The notes beneath the pieces were generated by a model. The model saw only the letters and a program-made list of their open reading frames with translations. It was not told the origin of the DNA and did not search any database. From IMG/VR virus record IMGVR_UViG_3300025131_000187, positions 1 to 35,877 of that record: a stretch of 35,877 nucleotides of DNA; one strand, given 5' to 3'. Within the stretch, counting starts at the first letter, position 1. Each line of letters starts with the position of its first letter. A program made the position numbers and the translations under genes. Positions 24,938 to 33,748 of this stretch are shown here, one piece after another. This stretch comes from a virus.

Positions 24938-25558
24938 ATGAATATTCCTGAATTGTTGACTGAAGATCATACGCAGAAAGTTGTTGTTTTTTATGGTGGA
25001 AGATTTCAACCTATGCATAAGGGTCACTATAAAGTATATAAATTTTTAGCTGATAAGTTTGGTGCTGACAACATATTTATCGCCACAATGTTTGGCAAAA
25101 AACAACAAGCAATGCATGATGAAAACAATTATTCAAAAGATCCGTTTACTTTTCCGGAGAAGCAACATATTATATCAACAATGTTTAATATACAGGCCGA
25201 TCATATAGTAAACACAATGCCATATAGGCCAGACATTAATTTAATAGGACGAGACCCGTATACTACAGCAGTGATACTTGCATTTAGTGAAAAAGATATA
25301 GGAAGACTAAGTCCTGGAAACGTGTTACAGCAATATAATGATGGTGTTAAGTTAGAAAGTAGATTGGATCCAGATACAAATGCAGAACGAGTTTATTATA
25401 TGACCGTTCCAACATATGAAGATGACATGAGTGCAACTAATTTTAGAGATGTTATGCGTTCTAGTGCATCTGATGAAGACAAAGGAAAAGTGTTTATGAA
25501 GTTTTTTGGTAAATGGGATGGAAACATCTTTACAATGATAGATAAAAGGATTAATTAA
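24938..25558 (+). CDS. NadM/cytidylyltransferase-like nucleotidyltransferase
   Basis: The chosen start is the ATG at 24938 (206 residues), with AAAGAG 7 bases upstream. A TTG two codons earlier is less likely. The nucleotidyltransferase signature is FYGGRFQPMHKGHYKVYKF, with the HxGH pair H25/H28, and a later SATNFRD at about 171-177 resembles the ISxTxxR motif. The family joins a nucleotide to a phosphate-containing substrate, for example NMN to ATP. Asp-rich loops and a phage-specific middle prevent naming the substrate. It opens the late baseplate operon and ends at the gp48 start (TAATG), so a structural-time function is possible. Similar proteins occur in other T4-like phages. Confidence 0.75.
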   Translation: MNIPELLTEDHTQKVVVFYGGRFQPMHKGHYKVYKFLADKFGADNIFIATMFGKKQQAMHDENNYSKDPFTFPEKQHIISTMFNIQADHIVNTMPYRPDINLIGRDPYTTAVILAFSEKDIGRLSPGNVLQQYNDGVKLESRLDPDTNAERVYYMTVPTYEDDMSATNFRDVMRSSASDEDKGKVFMKFFGKWDGNIFTMIDKRIN

Positions 25559-26343
25559 TGAGTTTTTTTGATGATTGGTTTTCTTCTAGTCCGCAAGACG
25601 CAAAAGATTATAGAGTAAGAATTGCAGTACCCCCTGGAAACAAAAATGTGTTTGGTGGTCCTATGACCGGCGGTGGTCTTGATTTTAGTAAAGGCCTGTG
25701 GGAAGGATTATTTGGAGGCGGGGATGATACTAGTAATGGATCAGAAAATGATGTCAGTGAAGTGTTGGCACCTATTCGTCGAACAAAAGGTGTCTTGTTT
25801 CCTTATACACCTACAATGAACGTACAACATTTAGTTGAATATATGGATTATGATTTAGTTCATACCAATTATCAATTTGGTAGTTTTTCTAAATCAAGAC
25901 CGCCCCAAATAGATGTTGGTGGTGTATTTACAGCCCAATCAGATGCAGAAGCAAAATATATGATAGGTGCAATACATTTTTTGCGTACTGTAAGTAAAAT
26001 GCATTTTGGAGAATTTACTGCTACTCCTGGAAAGCCACCTCCGGTATTACGTTTTTATGCATATGGAGATCTAATGTTTAAAAATGTACCAGTAGTTATA
26101 CGAAGTTTTTCATATGATTTACCGAATGAGGTTGATTATGTTGAAGTTGACGTACCGTATAGTGGTGGTAAAAAAGTTGGAAGTAAAGATTCCCAATCAG
26201 GTGTATTTAGAACTAAAGTACCATCTGTAATGAATGTATTTGTTAGTATGAGCGTACAACATAGACCAAGCGATGTACGAACAGATTGGAATTATAACGA
26301 TTTTAGAAAAGGCATGCTTGTTAAAAATGAAGGATTTATATAA
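25558..26343 (+). CDS. gp48: Baseplate tail-tube cap, gp48-like (gp54 also possible)
   Basis: The protein has 261 residues. The motif run GVLFPYTPTMNVQHLVEYM, LVHTNYQFGSFS, VGGVFTAQSDAEAKYMIGAI, HFLRTVSKMHFG, then PPPVLRFYAYGDLMFKNVPVV is typical of the T4 gp48/gp54 tube-initiation proteins. The N-terminus has a Gly-rich loop (GGPMTGGGLDFSKGLWEGLFG). These proteins form the ring on top of the baseplate that starts tube polymerisation. Only one family member is seen here. The start overlaps the stop of the preceding gene (TAATG) and its stop overlaps the gp53 ATG in the same way. Confidence 0.85.
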   Translation: MSFFDDWFSSSPQDAKDYRVRIAVPPGNKNVFGGPMTGGGLDFSKGLWEGLFGGGDDTSNGSENDVSEVLAPIRRTKGVLFPYTPTMNVQHLVEYMDYDLVHTNYQFGSFSKSRPPQIDVGGVFTAQSDAEAKYMIGAIHFLRTVSKMHFGEFTATPGKPPPVLRFYAYGDLMFKNVPVVIRSFSYDLPNEVDYVEVDVPYSGGKKVGSKDSQSGVFRTKVPSVMNVFVSMSVQHRPSDVRTDWNYNDFRKGMLVKNEGFI

Positions 26344-26651
26344 TGGCTGAATATTCTGCAAAATATAAACAAAATAGTGTATATGCATCAACCCCAATGA
26401 CAAGCCGATATTTAGATATATTCGATCCGCCTGATGTATCTGAACAAGGCGACGAACGAACTGTAGCTTTACAGCAACGGCATAATTTTAGACCTGATAT
26501 TTTAAGCAATGAATTATATGGTTCTCCTAGGCTGTGGTGGGTATTCACATTTTTTAATAGAGATATATTAAGAGATCCAGTATGGGATTTTAAAGCAGGT
26601 ACGAGTATAAAAGTTCCTTCTAATGATAATGTTAGCAAGTATATTCTATAG
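26343..26651 (+). CDS. gp53: Baseplate wedge protein, gp53-like
   Basis: The protein has 102 residues, shorter than T4 gp53 (196). The core is SRYLDIFDPP, RPDILSNELYGSPRLWWVFT, FNRDILRDPVWDFKAGTSIK and VP, a pattern of gp53-like wedge proteins and LysM-like tail proteins. In T4 gp53 joins the wedges around the hub. The one-base overlap with gp48 and an 8-base gap to the large hub candidate place it in the baseplate operon. It may represent only the C-terminal LysM-like half of a larger family member. Confidence 0.8.
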   Translation: MAEYSAKYKQNSVYASTPMTSRYLDIFDPPDVSEQGDERTVALQQRHNFRPDILSNELYGSPRLWWVFTFFNRDILRDPVWDFKAGTSIKVPSNDNVSKYIL

Positions 26652-26658
26652 GTAAAAT

Positions 26659-28890
26659 ATGACGGCGCAAAATGTTATAACAGGATCAGCAAGGGCAACG
26701 AAAGGAGCGTCCGGTACTCATCCAAGAGACAAGCATAAGATAGGTGCTCCAGTAACCGAAACAACATACAACGACCATCGTACACAAATGGGCGGAACTG
26801 TCGGAGCTAAAACAAATCCGTTTTCGTCAAATGCCACGAAAGAAGATTTATATATTCAATGGCAACCTAATGTATTAACTACTCAACAATCTTGGACATA
26901 TCATCTTCGTTTAACAATGATGTCCCCGAAAGATAAGACAAAGGCAGGACAGTCTGGTATCCAAACATTAAACAGTGAAAATGGTATTGTAGTTGCAGAA
27001 ACCGGTGTAACTAGTAAGTTTAATATAACTCAGTTAGAGACAACCCATATAGTAAATTGGACTCCTAAAGGAAGGGCGGCATATGCATTAACTGCTACTA
27101 TGACAATAACCGAGCCGCTGGGTGTTTCTCTTTTAGATTATATTGTACGAGGCGAAAAGGCGTTAGGATTAAAAAGTCGAACTGAAACCATATACTTGTT
27201 AGAAATTTCGTTTGAAGAAAACGACGACAAATCAGTTGAAAATTCAAAAGAAAAAGCATATCATTTTTCTTATGCTATGGTAATAACTGATTTTACAGTT
27301 GCAGTTGATCAAGGTGGAGCAAAATATTATTTAAAGTTAGTTGAAATGGGTCAAATAGCATTACGAAGTAGTGTTCAAGATTTGCACGGTTCTATAAAAA
27401 TATCTGCAAATACATTAGGACAATTTACTACTGAATTTTCTAAAATATTAAATGAAGAATCAAAACTTGAAACACAACACTCTGCAAAATTTCCTGATAC
27501 TTTTTCTATAGGGTTCGACAAAACTTCTGAGCAAATGTCTCAATGGGTGTTTGGCGGGTTACAAGTATATTCGGGGGCCCCTAAACATAAACTTTCATTA
27601 GAAGGTGACATTCTTACTTCAGAATTTCATAAAGGATCTAGTATAATTGATATTCTTAGTGTTGCAATTGCGGCAACAGTAGAAATGCAACAACTACCTA
27701 CAATTGACGGAGGAAAAGCAAAAGAAACTGGCGAGGATAAAGAAACAAAACAGGATAGTCCACATGCGTGGTTTAAAATAGTGCCTGAAGTAATAATAAC
27801 AAATAACTATGATACAAAAAGAAAAGTTTACCAAAAAATATTTATATACAAAATAAAACTTGTAGTGGATGAAGGACTAACCGCACTATCTGATGCATTT
27901 TTTACTGATCCGGAAAAACAAAAGCAAAGAGTAGGCCAACTTGGTAAATTCAAGTTATTAACAAAAAAATACATGTATATGTATACTGGACAAAATACAG
28001 AAGTATTAAATTTTGATATAAAACTGAATTATATATATTGGAGAATGGTAGCTACAGGAGGAGGTATGCAGAGTAATCCTGATACTATTTTAAGTCAAGA
28101 CCCAAGTGCTGACATTAGCGACAGTTCGGGATCGGTCCCTAATAAAGATTTAACTGCATCTTCTCCCGAAATTGCCGAAACATCAGATGGAGCAAAACCG
28201 GCTAAGTCATTAACAGATACCAACGGAACAGGTTTAAATTCTTCAGTTATGCCTCCAAAGTTTGGAGAATTTTTGTCAGTACCACAAGCAGATGAGGAAC
28301 CAATAAAACGTACATACTTAGAATCTTTTTCTGCTGAAAATGATCAGGAACAAGAAAACTGGTATGCTCCGCCAGTGCAGGCGACTGGGATTCCTACAGA
28401 TACAGTAACTGGCACGACACAAGTTGCAGGTGCTACTCCTCTTAGATTTGGTGAAGTATATGCAGATAAAACAAGCGGCGACTTTATGAATATAGAATTA
28501 AATATTGTTGGAGATCCATACTGGTTGGGCATGTCTAATATTAATAAACAATATGCAAACATAGGTACTAATCTTGCCGCTCATTATGATCATGGATCTA
28601 ATTTATTTTATTTTAAATTATTGATGCCACAAGAACATGACGAAACAGGCGATACTATAATAACTGATAGTTTTACTATAAGTGGATTATATTGTGTAAC
28701 ACATGTTATCTCATCTTACGTTGATGGTGGATTTACCCAACATTTACAGGCGTATAGAAGTTTAGCATCAAATTATAATTTAATAAAAGGACAATTAGAT
28801 AAAAATATAGTTGTTGATAATACCAAACCAGCAGAATCGAATAATAATATAACAACATCAGATCAATTAAACGAAGATACGACACCTTAA
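26659..28890 (+). CDS. Large baseplate hub protein candidate
   Basis: The protein has 743 residues without a clear motif. The beta-rich first half (YIQWQPNVLTTQQSWTYHLRL, then TMTITEPLGVSLLDYIVRG) and the middle (KYMYMYTGQNTEVLNFDIKL, then YIYWRMVATG) recall hub proteins with a tube-like fold, which in T4 is gp27. A low-complexity, Ser/Asp/Pro linker around 475-540 precedes a C-terminal domain containing FMNIELNIVGDPYWLGMSN (about 613-631), a hub-like motif in other phages. T4 gp27 has 391 residues, so this is much larger. The position between gp53 and gp5 supports the hub role; function is inferred from context. Confidence 0.6.
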   Translation: MTAQNVITGSARATKGASGTHPRDKHKIGAPVTETTYNDHRTQMGGTVGAKTNPFSSNATKEDLYIQWQPNVLTTQQSWTYHLRLTMMSPKDKTKAGQSGIQTLNSENGIVVAETGVTSKFNITQLETTHIVNWTPKGRAAYALTATMTITEPLGVSLLDYIVRGEKALGLKSRTETIYLLEISFEENDDKSVENSKEKAYHFSYAMVITDFTVAVDQGGAKYYLKLVEMGQIALRSSVQDLHGSIKISANTLGQFTTEFSKILNEESKLETQHSAKFPDTFSIGFDKTSEQMSQWVFGGLQVYSGAPKHKLSLEGDILTSEFHKGSSIIDILSVAIAATVEMQQLPTIDGGKAKETGEDKETKQDSPHAWFKIVPEVIITNNYDTKRKVYQKIFIYKIKLVVDEGLTALSDAFFTDPEKQKQRVGQLGKFKLLTKKYMYMYTGQNTEVLNFDIKLNYIYWRMVATGGGMQSNPDTILSQDPSADISDSSGSVPNKDLTASSPEIAETSDGAKPAKSLTDTNGTGLNSSVMPPKFGEFLSVPQADEEPIKRTYLESFSAENDQEQENWYAPPVQATGIPTDTVTGTTQVAGATPLRFGEVYADKTSGDFMNIELNIVGDPYWLGMSNINKQYANIGTNLAAHYDHGSNLFYFKLLMPQEHDETGDTIITDSFTISGLYCVTHVISSYVDGGFTQHLQAYRSLASNYNLIKGQLDKNIVVDNTKPAESNNNITTSDQLNEDTTP

Positions 28891-28908
28891 TAGATATAGG
28901 AAAAATTA

Positions 28909-29532
28909 ATGGCATATGAATTAGAAGTTACTACACCAACAAGCGAAAAAACGCAATTAGGTCTGGCTCCTCCTGTCGGTTCAGTAGCAGGATACGGAGA
29001 AGAACCAATTGGTGGTGTTTATAGTTTTACAGCAACCGGACATGACATAACAGATAGGCATATTGCTAGGTTACATCCAAAAATACGAGAATCAGTATCA
29101 ACGTTTATTAGAGGATGCCTTTCCGATACTGCAATACAAAAAGTAGTATATGTAAACGAATCTGTTCGATCTGCATCAGCACATGATGCATTAAAAAAAG
29201 CAGGTGAAACTACTACTGAATATAAAGAATCCCACCATTCAACTGGAACAGGATTTAAAATTATTTTACCAGCCACATCACCAGATTATGAATATATGAC
29301 TACAAGTTTAGCCGATCCGACAATTTCAGCAGGTAATCAAATTATTTGGGGGCTTATTGGTGCAAAGGCAATTGCAAATAGTTTATATTGGAGTGGCACA
29401 GACGGATGGAATTATGCACATTTTGAATTTAGAGATTGCAGTACCCAACCGGGTGCCTCAAAATACCATGTACGAAGCAATGAATATACAGATGCAGATG
29501 GCTGGTTTGAGTTATATTGTCCACCAGCGTAA
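28909..29532 (+). CDS. Peptidase M15-like (D-Ala-D-Ala carboxypeptidase fold) tail protein
   Basis: The protein has 207 residues. The stretch LHPKIRESVSTFIRG (55-69) followed by VNESVRSASAHDAL resembles the start of M15 endopeptidases (LHP, xxxRSxxxQ). The zinc motif SxHxxGxAxD appears as SHHSTGTGFK (108-117): H110 fits but the Asp ligand position is K117. The distal ligand region GWNYAHFEF (166-174, H171) is kept. If active it would cut peptidoglycan peptide stems during DNA injection; with K117 it may be a structural derivative. It lies between the hub and gp5, where a puncturing complex would be built. The ribosome site AGGAAAA precedes ATG. Confidence 0.55.
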   Translation: MAYELEVTTPTSEKTQLGLAPPVGSVAGYGEEPIGGVYSFTATGHDITDRHIARLHPKIRESVSTFIRGCLSDTAIQKVVYVNESVRSASAHDALKKAGETTTEYKESHHSTGTGFKIILPATSPDYEYMTTSLADPTISAGNQIIWGLIGAKAIANSLYWSGTDGWNYAHFEFRDCSTQPGASKYHVRSNEYTDADGWFELYCPPA

Positions 29533-29541
29533 GGAAAAATT

Positions 29542-30762
29542 ATGGCATTAGACGGAAGAAGTGCAAAAGTAGCAGACAGATTTACTGATGTCCCTACAAG
29601 TGTTCTTAACCAACCGAATGGTTTATATGTAGGTAAAATTAAAGATACTTCTGATAGCGACAGAATGGGAAGAATAAAGGTATGGATTCCTGACTTTAAT
29701 GGTCCAGAGCACCTTGAATCGGCTTGGACACTTGTACGTTATATGTCTCCGTTTGCAGGTTCAACTGCTGAAGAATATGAAACATCTGATTACACATCTT
29801 TTGATAATACTAAAAAAAGTTATGGTATGTGGATGGTTCCACCAACTCTAGATTCGTTAGTTGTTATCGGTTTTCTTGGAGGGGACCTTAACAATGGTGT
29901 GTTGATGGGTTGTTTATATCATCAAGAGAAAAATTTTACAGTTCCTGGGATACCTAGTGCTACTAATTATGGCGGTTTAGGTCCTGCCGCAGAAAGAAAC
30001 AAAAATGATCCGCAAGACGTTTTAAGACCTAAGCATGATCCTATGGCCGATGCATTAGATACACAAGGTCTAACCAATGATGCAGTAAGAGGAACCACAA
30101 CTAGCGGAGCTCGTAGAGAAGCACCTAGCAGAGTGTTTGGAGTACTTACACCTGGTCAACATCAATTTGTTATGGACGATGGCGATAGTGAAGGAACAGA
30201 CAGCATGATCCGTCTTAGAACAAGAAATGGCGCTCAAGTTATGATAAATGACGAACATGGAATGATTTATATTATTAGTCGAGACGGATATAACTGGGTT
30301 GAATTAAGTAATGACGGAAAGATTGATGTATATGCTAAGGGTAGTATATCTATGCATTCAGCAGAAGATGTAAACATACATGCAGATAATAATGTTAATA
30401 TACATGGTGGTAATGGAGTTAACATTCTTAGTCAAGGTTCGGATGGTATTAAAATAGATGCAATGGTAGGTAAATTTGAATTACATAGTATGAAAGATTT
30501 TATTTTACATTCTGATATGAATGGTAACATAAAATCGACAGGCCAATTTGGAGTACAAGCCTTGAGGGTAGATTTAAATAGTGCTACTGTACAGCCTGCA
30601 AAAACACCTAAATTAAAAAGTCTTGTCGGTAATACCACTACAGCAACAAGTATATGTGCTCGTGTACCAGAAGAAGAACCTTGGTTTAATCATAATATAA
30701 GTGTTGCAATAGATCCAGGATCTCAACAACAAGAAGATGTAGGAGCAATAGTTTACAAATAA
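29542..30762 (+). CDS. gp5: Baseplate spike/central hub, gp5-like, without lysozyme domain
   Basis: The protein has 406 residues against 575 in T4. Residues about 27-135 show the OB-fold of the gp5/VgrG family (LYVGKIKDTSDSDRMGRIKV, then VVIGFLGGDLNNGVLMGCLY). After a linker, 205-260 gives HQFVMDDGDSEGTDSMIRLR and HGMIYIISRDGYNWVELSNDG. The repeats NIHADNNVNIHGGNGVNIL at about 280-298 form the beta-helix needle. The central muramidase domain of T4 gp5 is absent. A lysozyme-like gene begins right at its stop (TAATG), so the activity seems split off. It would form the membrane-puncturing trimer. Confidence 0.88.
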   Translation: MALDGRSAKVADRFTDVPTSVLNQPNGLYVGKIKDTSDSDRMGRIKVWIPDFNGPEHLESAWTLVRYMSPFAGSTAEEYETSDYTSFDNTKKSYGMWMVPPTLDSLVVIGFLGGDLNNGVLMGCLYHQEKNFTVPGIPSATNYGGLGPAAERNKNDPQDVLRPKHDPMADALDTQGLTNDAVRGTTTSGARREAPSRVFGVLTPGQHQFVMDDGDSEGTDSMIRLRTRNGAQVMINDEHGMIYIISRDGYNWVELSNDGKIDVYAKGSISMHSAEDVNIHADNNVNIHGGNGVNILSQGSDGIKIDAMVGKFELHSMKDFILHSDMNGNIKSTGQFGVQALRVDLNSATVQPAKTPKLKSLVGNTTTATSICARVPEEEPWFNHNISVAIDPGSQQQEDVGAIVYK

Positions 30763-31637
30763 TGGCTATTTCAGCAACAGCGGCAACAATATACGATTAT
30801 ACTATTTTTGTAAAGGATACTGATAATTATTCTAGTACAAAAATTGCTATGGATAGTTTAAAAATAAGTGATAACGGAGTTTTGTTAATACTTGGGTTTG
30901 AACGATGGAGGGCATATCAATATTGGAATGGATCTGAATACAGAATTGGTTATAATAGTTTATCTGAGGATACAAATATAAATGGACTTACAGAAGATCA
31001 AGCATATAGTTTGTTTAGACAAGATCTTAAAACAGCTGAAAAACGATTAAGATCGGAATTAGGGGATAAACCAACACATTTAACACAAAACCAATATGAT
31101 GCATTTGTTAGTTTTTGTTATAGTATTGGAAGTATTTCAAAGGCAATCATATCAGAAACAAATTATGATTTAATAACTGCAATAAGAAATGCGGCTAGTG
31201 CAGATAGTGGAGTAGAAAGTACAACAGAAGCATGGAATAATGTTGCCTCCATGATTCAAGGTTATGGCGAACAACGAGATCGACGAGTAGCTGAAGCAAG
31301 TGCGTTAATGCTTGGAGATTATTCAGATTTAAAAGATAGATCTTGGTTACGGACAGAAGGTATCCAAGATATGAGAATTAAATATCCAGACGGATATAAA
31401 AGCGATACTAAAGATGGAAAATCTACAGGGTATCAAAAAAGACAGGCAGAATTTATTTATTATGTTGAAGCAACTAAGTTTCTGCCTGGAATGAGTGAGG
31501 TTGCTTATAGGGCAGTTGTGAACAGAACAACAAATCCGCCTATTGAAATCCCTACATGGGAAACTTGGTCTAAAGGAACAGGAAGCGGAATAACTGGCTA
31601 TAAATTACAAACATCTGCTTCTTCTAGTAAAATTTAA
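30762..31637 (+). CDS. GH24 lysozyme-like protein, detached from gp5
   Basis: The protein has 291 residues. Residues 43-135 match GH24 muramidases: GFERWRAYQYWNGSEYRIGY with E47 in the catalytic Glu position, GLTEDQAYSLFRQDLKTAEK, then LTQNQYDAFVSFCYSIG. The T4 Asp20 and Thr26 positions appear as N56 and R61, so muramidase activity is uncertain. About 40 residues precede the domain and 100 (AEFIYYVEATKFLPGMSEVA and a Ser/Gly-rich tail) follow; both are unassigned. The ATG overlaps the gp5 stop and no signal peptide is present, so it is more likely a tail lysozyme than an endolysin. Confidence 0.75.
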   Translation: MAISATAATIYDYTIFVKDTDNYSSTKIAMDSLKISDNGVLLILGFERWRAYQYWNGSEYRIGYNSLSEDTNINGLTEDQAYSLFRQDLKTAEKRLRSELGDKPTHLTQNQYDAFVSFCYSIGSISKAIISETNYDLITAIRNAASADSGVESTTEAWNNVASMIQGYGEQRDRRVAEASALMLGDYSDLKDRSWLRTEGIQDMRIKYPDGYKSDTKDGKSTGYQKRQAEFIYYVEATKFLPGMSEVAYRAVVNRTTNPPIEIPTWETWSKGTGSGITGYKLQTSASSSKI

Positions 31638-32830
31638 TTTTTAGCAATAACTTCGCCATTAAAGTTAGGTTGACCATGCATTTTACCTGTTACCCAATTA
31701 TCATTTTTACTTGCTAATGGTTCATTTTTGTTTAATTTAGAAGTACCTTCTAATATACCATCAACATAAAGTCGGGCTTCGTTATTTTCTATATCTATTA
31801 TTGCTTTTACAAGATATGTATGACCTTCTTTTTTGTTTGCTTTTCCGTTTATATTACTTGCATGGCTCGTACTACAAATAGGATCAAAATAAAATCCAGG
31901 TTGGTTTCCGGTTGGCATTTTCCAGGTATGTAATCCTATACCACAATTACTGTTTGACCAAATAACTCCATATCTTTCACCAGTACTTGCATCTTGCGGC
32001 ATTTTATTAATTAAAACTTTTGCCGATAATGTAAATAATCCTTTTGTATTTGTTTGAACATGCCTTTTGACAATTATTTTTTCTTTCTTTATAGTTTGAT
32101 TTTTAGCAACCGTATGAGTTGGTTTGTTAAGAACCTGTTTAAAGAATTCTGAACTTTGTTGGGCTTGAGCTAGAGCAACACTAGTATTTTGTTTTTCAAC
32201 TACTAGTTGATTTTCTAGTGATTCATTTTTTTCTTCTAACTTTTTTATTTTGTTAGTTTTTTGAGCTAGAAATGTATTTGCTTGTTTGCGATTTTTCTTG
32301 CACAAATCCATTTCTTCTTTCGGCACATAAATTAATGTTGAATCAACAAATGCATGGCCCATAAAACTACCACCATAAAAATTACTATATTTTTCTGTAT
32401 AGCGATCTTTAGTAGAAACATTTCCTAAAAGCATTTCTGCTTGCATCTTAGAAATTGTATTGCCCTTTGAGAATGTATCAATGAGTCCTCCGTTTCCACC
32501 CATACTTGTATCACGATGCTCGGAAAGATATTGTACATTTAGTCCACAGTATCGAGCAAACCCAATTAATGCATCATTAAATGATTCATTTCTTGCATTA
32601 CGTTTTTCAGTACGCTTAGTAGACATACCAACAAAATAAAATCCTTCTGTTGATTCAGGAACAACTTGTAACCAGTTAGGTCTTTCTGCTGGTTCTGTAC
32701 TATCTAATTGTGAAAACGTTTCAATTCTATTTGTTTTTGGTTGTTTGCTTGGGGTCGTTTGTGCAGATGCCGTACAACCTAAAATAAACGGTAGTGCAAA
32801 ACATAAAATGTTTATGCTTATATTTTTCAT
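31634..32830 (-). CDS. Lipoprotein with LPP20-like domain, coiled coil and LamG-like C-terminus
   Basis: The protein has 398 residues. A signal peptide ends in lipobox FILGC (lipid-accepting C19). Residues 48-100 (ERPNWLQVVPESTEGFYFVG, then NARNESFNDALIG) resemble the LPP20/FlgO-type lipoprotein domain and the corresponding part of the upstream 233-residue lipoprotein. A coiled coil spans about 178-232. Residues 262-397 look like a concanavalin/LamG beta-sandwich (ARLYVDGILEGTSKLN). The phage thus encodes a surface- or periplasm-anchored protein. Roles such as blocking superinfection or altering the host surface are only inferred. It converges on the lysozyme gene, overlapping 4 bases. Confidence 0.75.
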   Translation of the reverse strand: MKNISINILCFALPFILGCTASAQTTPSKQPKTNRIETFSQLDSTEPAERPNWLQVVPESTEGFYFVGMSTKRTEKRNARNESFNDALIGFARYCGLNVQYLSEHRDTSMGGNGGLIDTFSKGNTISKMQAEMLLGNVSTKDRYTEKYSNFYGGSFMGHAFVDSTLIYVPKEEMDLCKKNRKQANTFLAQKTNKIKKLEEKNESLENQLVVEKQNTSVALAQAQQSSEFFKQVLNKPTHTVAKNQTIKKEKIIVKRHVQTNTKGLFTLSAKVLINKMPQDASTGERYGVIWSNSNCGIGLHTWKMPTGNQPGFYFDPICSTSHASNINGKANKKEGHTYLVKAIIDIENNEARLYVDGILEGTSKLNKNEPLASKNDNWVTGKMHGQPNFNGEVIAKN

Positions 32831-32852
32831 ATTGCCCTTTATTAGCCTATAG

Positions 32853-32886
32853 TTAAAGAATAGGCGCAGTTATAACAACTACGCCT
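32853..32886 (-). terminator. Probable intrinsic terminator/attenuator between the lipoprotein genes
   Basis: On the minus strand AGGCGTAGTT and AACTGCGCCT (arms 32886-32877 and 32871-32862) pair over 10 bases, one of them a G-U, around a 5-base loop. ATTCTTT follows. The weak U-tract suggests partial termination, letting some transcription reach the second lipoprotein. Confidence 0.6.
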
Positions 32887-32893
32887 GAATGGG

Positions 32894-33595
32894 TTATTGT
32901 TGAGCGGTAACTTGCTTACCAGGAACTTGGAAAAAGTCATCAGTGGTAAGACCTTCTTCTTCTACGAGTTTCCAAAACTCAACAGTTTGGTTTGCCTGAT
33001 CCTTAGCAATTTGAGTAACGGCATTGGCCGCATCTCTTTGTGCTTTAAGAACATTGGCTTTTGCAGTATTCGCGAACGCTTCGAAAAAATGCTCTTTCGG
33101 TATCGCTACAAGTGCAAAATACTTGTATCCTGGACGACCAACCATGTCGGCTTCACGTTCAAAATACCATTTAGTAGTACGGGCACCTTTAAGTACATTC
33201 ATATGAACGAACTTGTAATAACCTCGAGTACCAATAGTCGGAGCAAGAGTAGTTCCGTCAAGGCCAAAGCCCATTTCTGCTTGCTCGTATTTTGCTTTAG
33301 CAACGGTGCTCAAGTATTCCATACCGGAAAATATAGCATCACGTTTAGCATCACGTCTTGCAGATTTTTCTGTGGCATAAAGCGAACTCACACCTGTGAA
33401 ATAAATTAAATCGCCTTCAAGCAACGGTTCGCTCATTACCCATTCAGGACGATCAGATTGATCAGGATATGTAACTGGCTTAAGGCTTTCCACAGTTAAT
33501 TCTCTGGTTTCCTCAGGATCCAGTACAGGCCTGGTATTACTTGAACAGCCCACAGCAAAAACTGCCATGGTAATTAGGATTATGATTTTTTTCAT
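32894..33595 (-). CDS. Lipoprotein with LPP20-like domain
   Basis: The protein has 233 residues. A signal peptide (KKIIILITMAVFAVGC) ends with lipobox FAVGC, C17. Residues 45-100 (DRPEWVMSEPLLEGDLIYFT, then SARRDAKRDAIFSGMEYL) match the LPP20-like pattern and the related part of the second lipoprotein. A helical C-terminus (FANTAKANVLKAQRDAANAV, then WKLVEEEGLTTDDFF) follows. The gene looks somewhat more GC-rich than its neighbours, which may point to separate acquisition. It has a strong sigma70-type promoter and a ribosome site (GAAAGGAA). Early expression of a membrane-anchored protein suits host modification or superinfection exclusion, but neither is shown. Confidence 0.8.
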   Translation of the reverse strand: MKKIIILITMAVFAVGCSSNTRPVLDPEETRELTVESLKPVTYPDQSDRPEWVMSEPLLEGDLIYFTGVSSLYATEKSARRDAKRDAIFSGMEYLSTVAKAKYEQAEMGFGLDGTTLAPTIGTRGYYKFVHMNVLKGARTTKWYFEREADMVGRPGYKYFALVAIPKEHFFEAFANTAKANVLKAQRDAANAVTQIAKDQANQTVEFWKLVEEEGLTTDDFFQVPGKQVTAQQ

Positions 33596-33748
33596 AATTT
33601 CCTTTCACTTTACCTTGTTACGGACAAAAATTTTCTTTTAGAACACCTAAAAGATACAGGTTTGCCCCACCCGTTTTACCTTTCTAATATAAGTTAAACT
33701 AGAAAAGCATTATTATTAGTACTATTATAAATGGTTTAGTTAAAAAAG
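33596..33748. other. Leader region of the first lipoprotein
   Basis: The 153-base gap holds a promoter at its right end and about 120 bases of untranslated leader. The leader includes a 7-base stem CTTTTAG/CTAAAAG (33635-33653, minus strand) followed by AAAATTTTTG, and a GGAAA ribosome site before the ATG. Confidence 0.5.

Noticed and set aside
33725-33732. Plus-strand TATAAATG as a late promoter
   Set aside because: It is the reverse side of the minus-strand -10 box, deviates from the consensus at the last base and would drive transcription antisense to all genes there.
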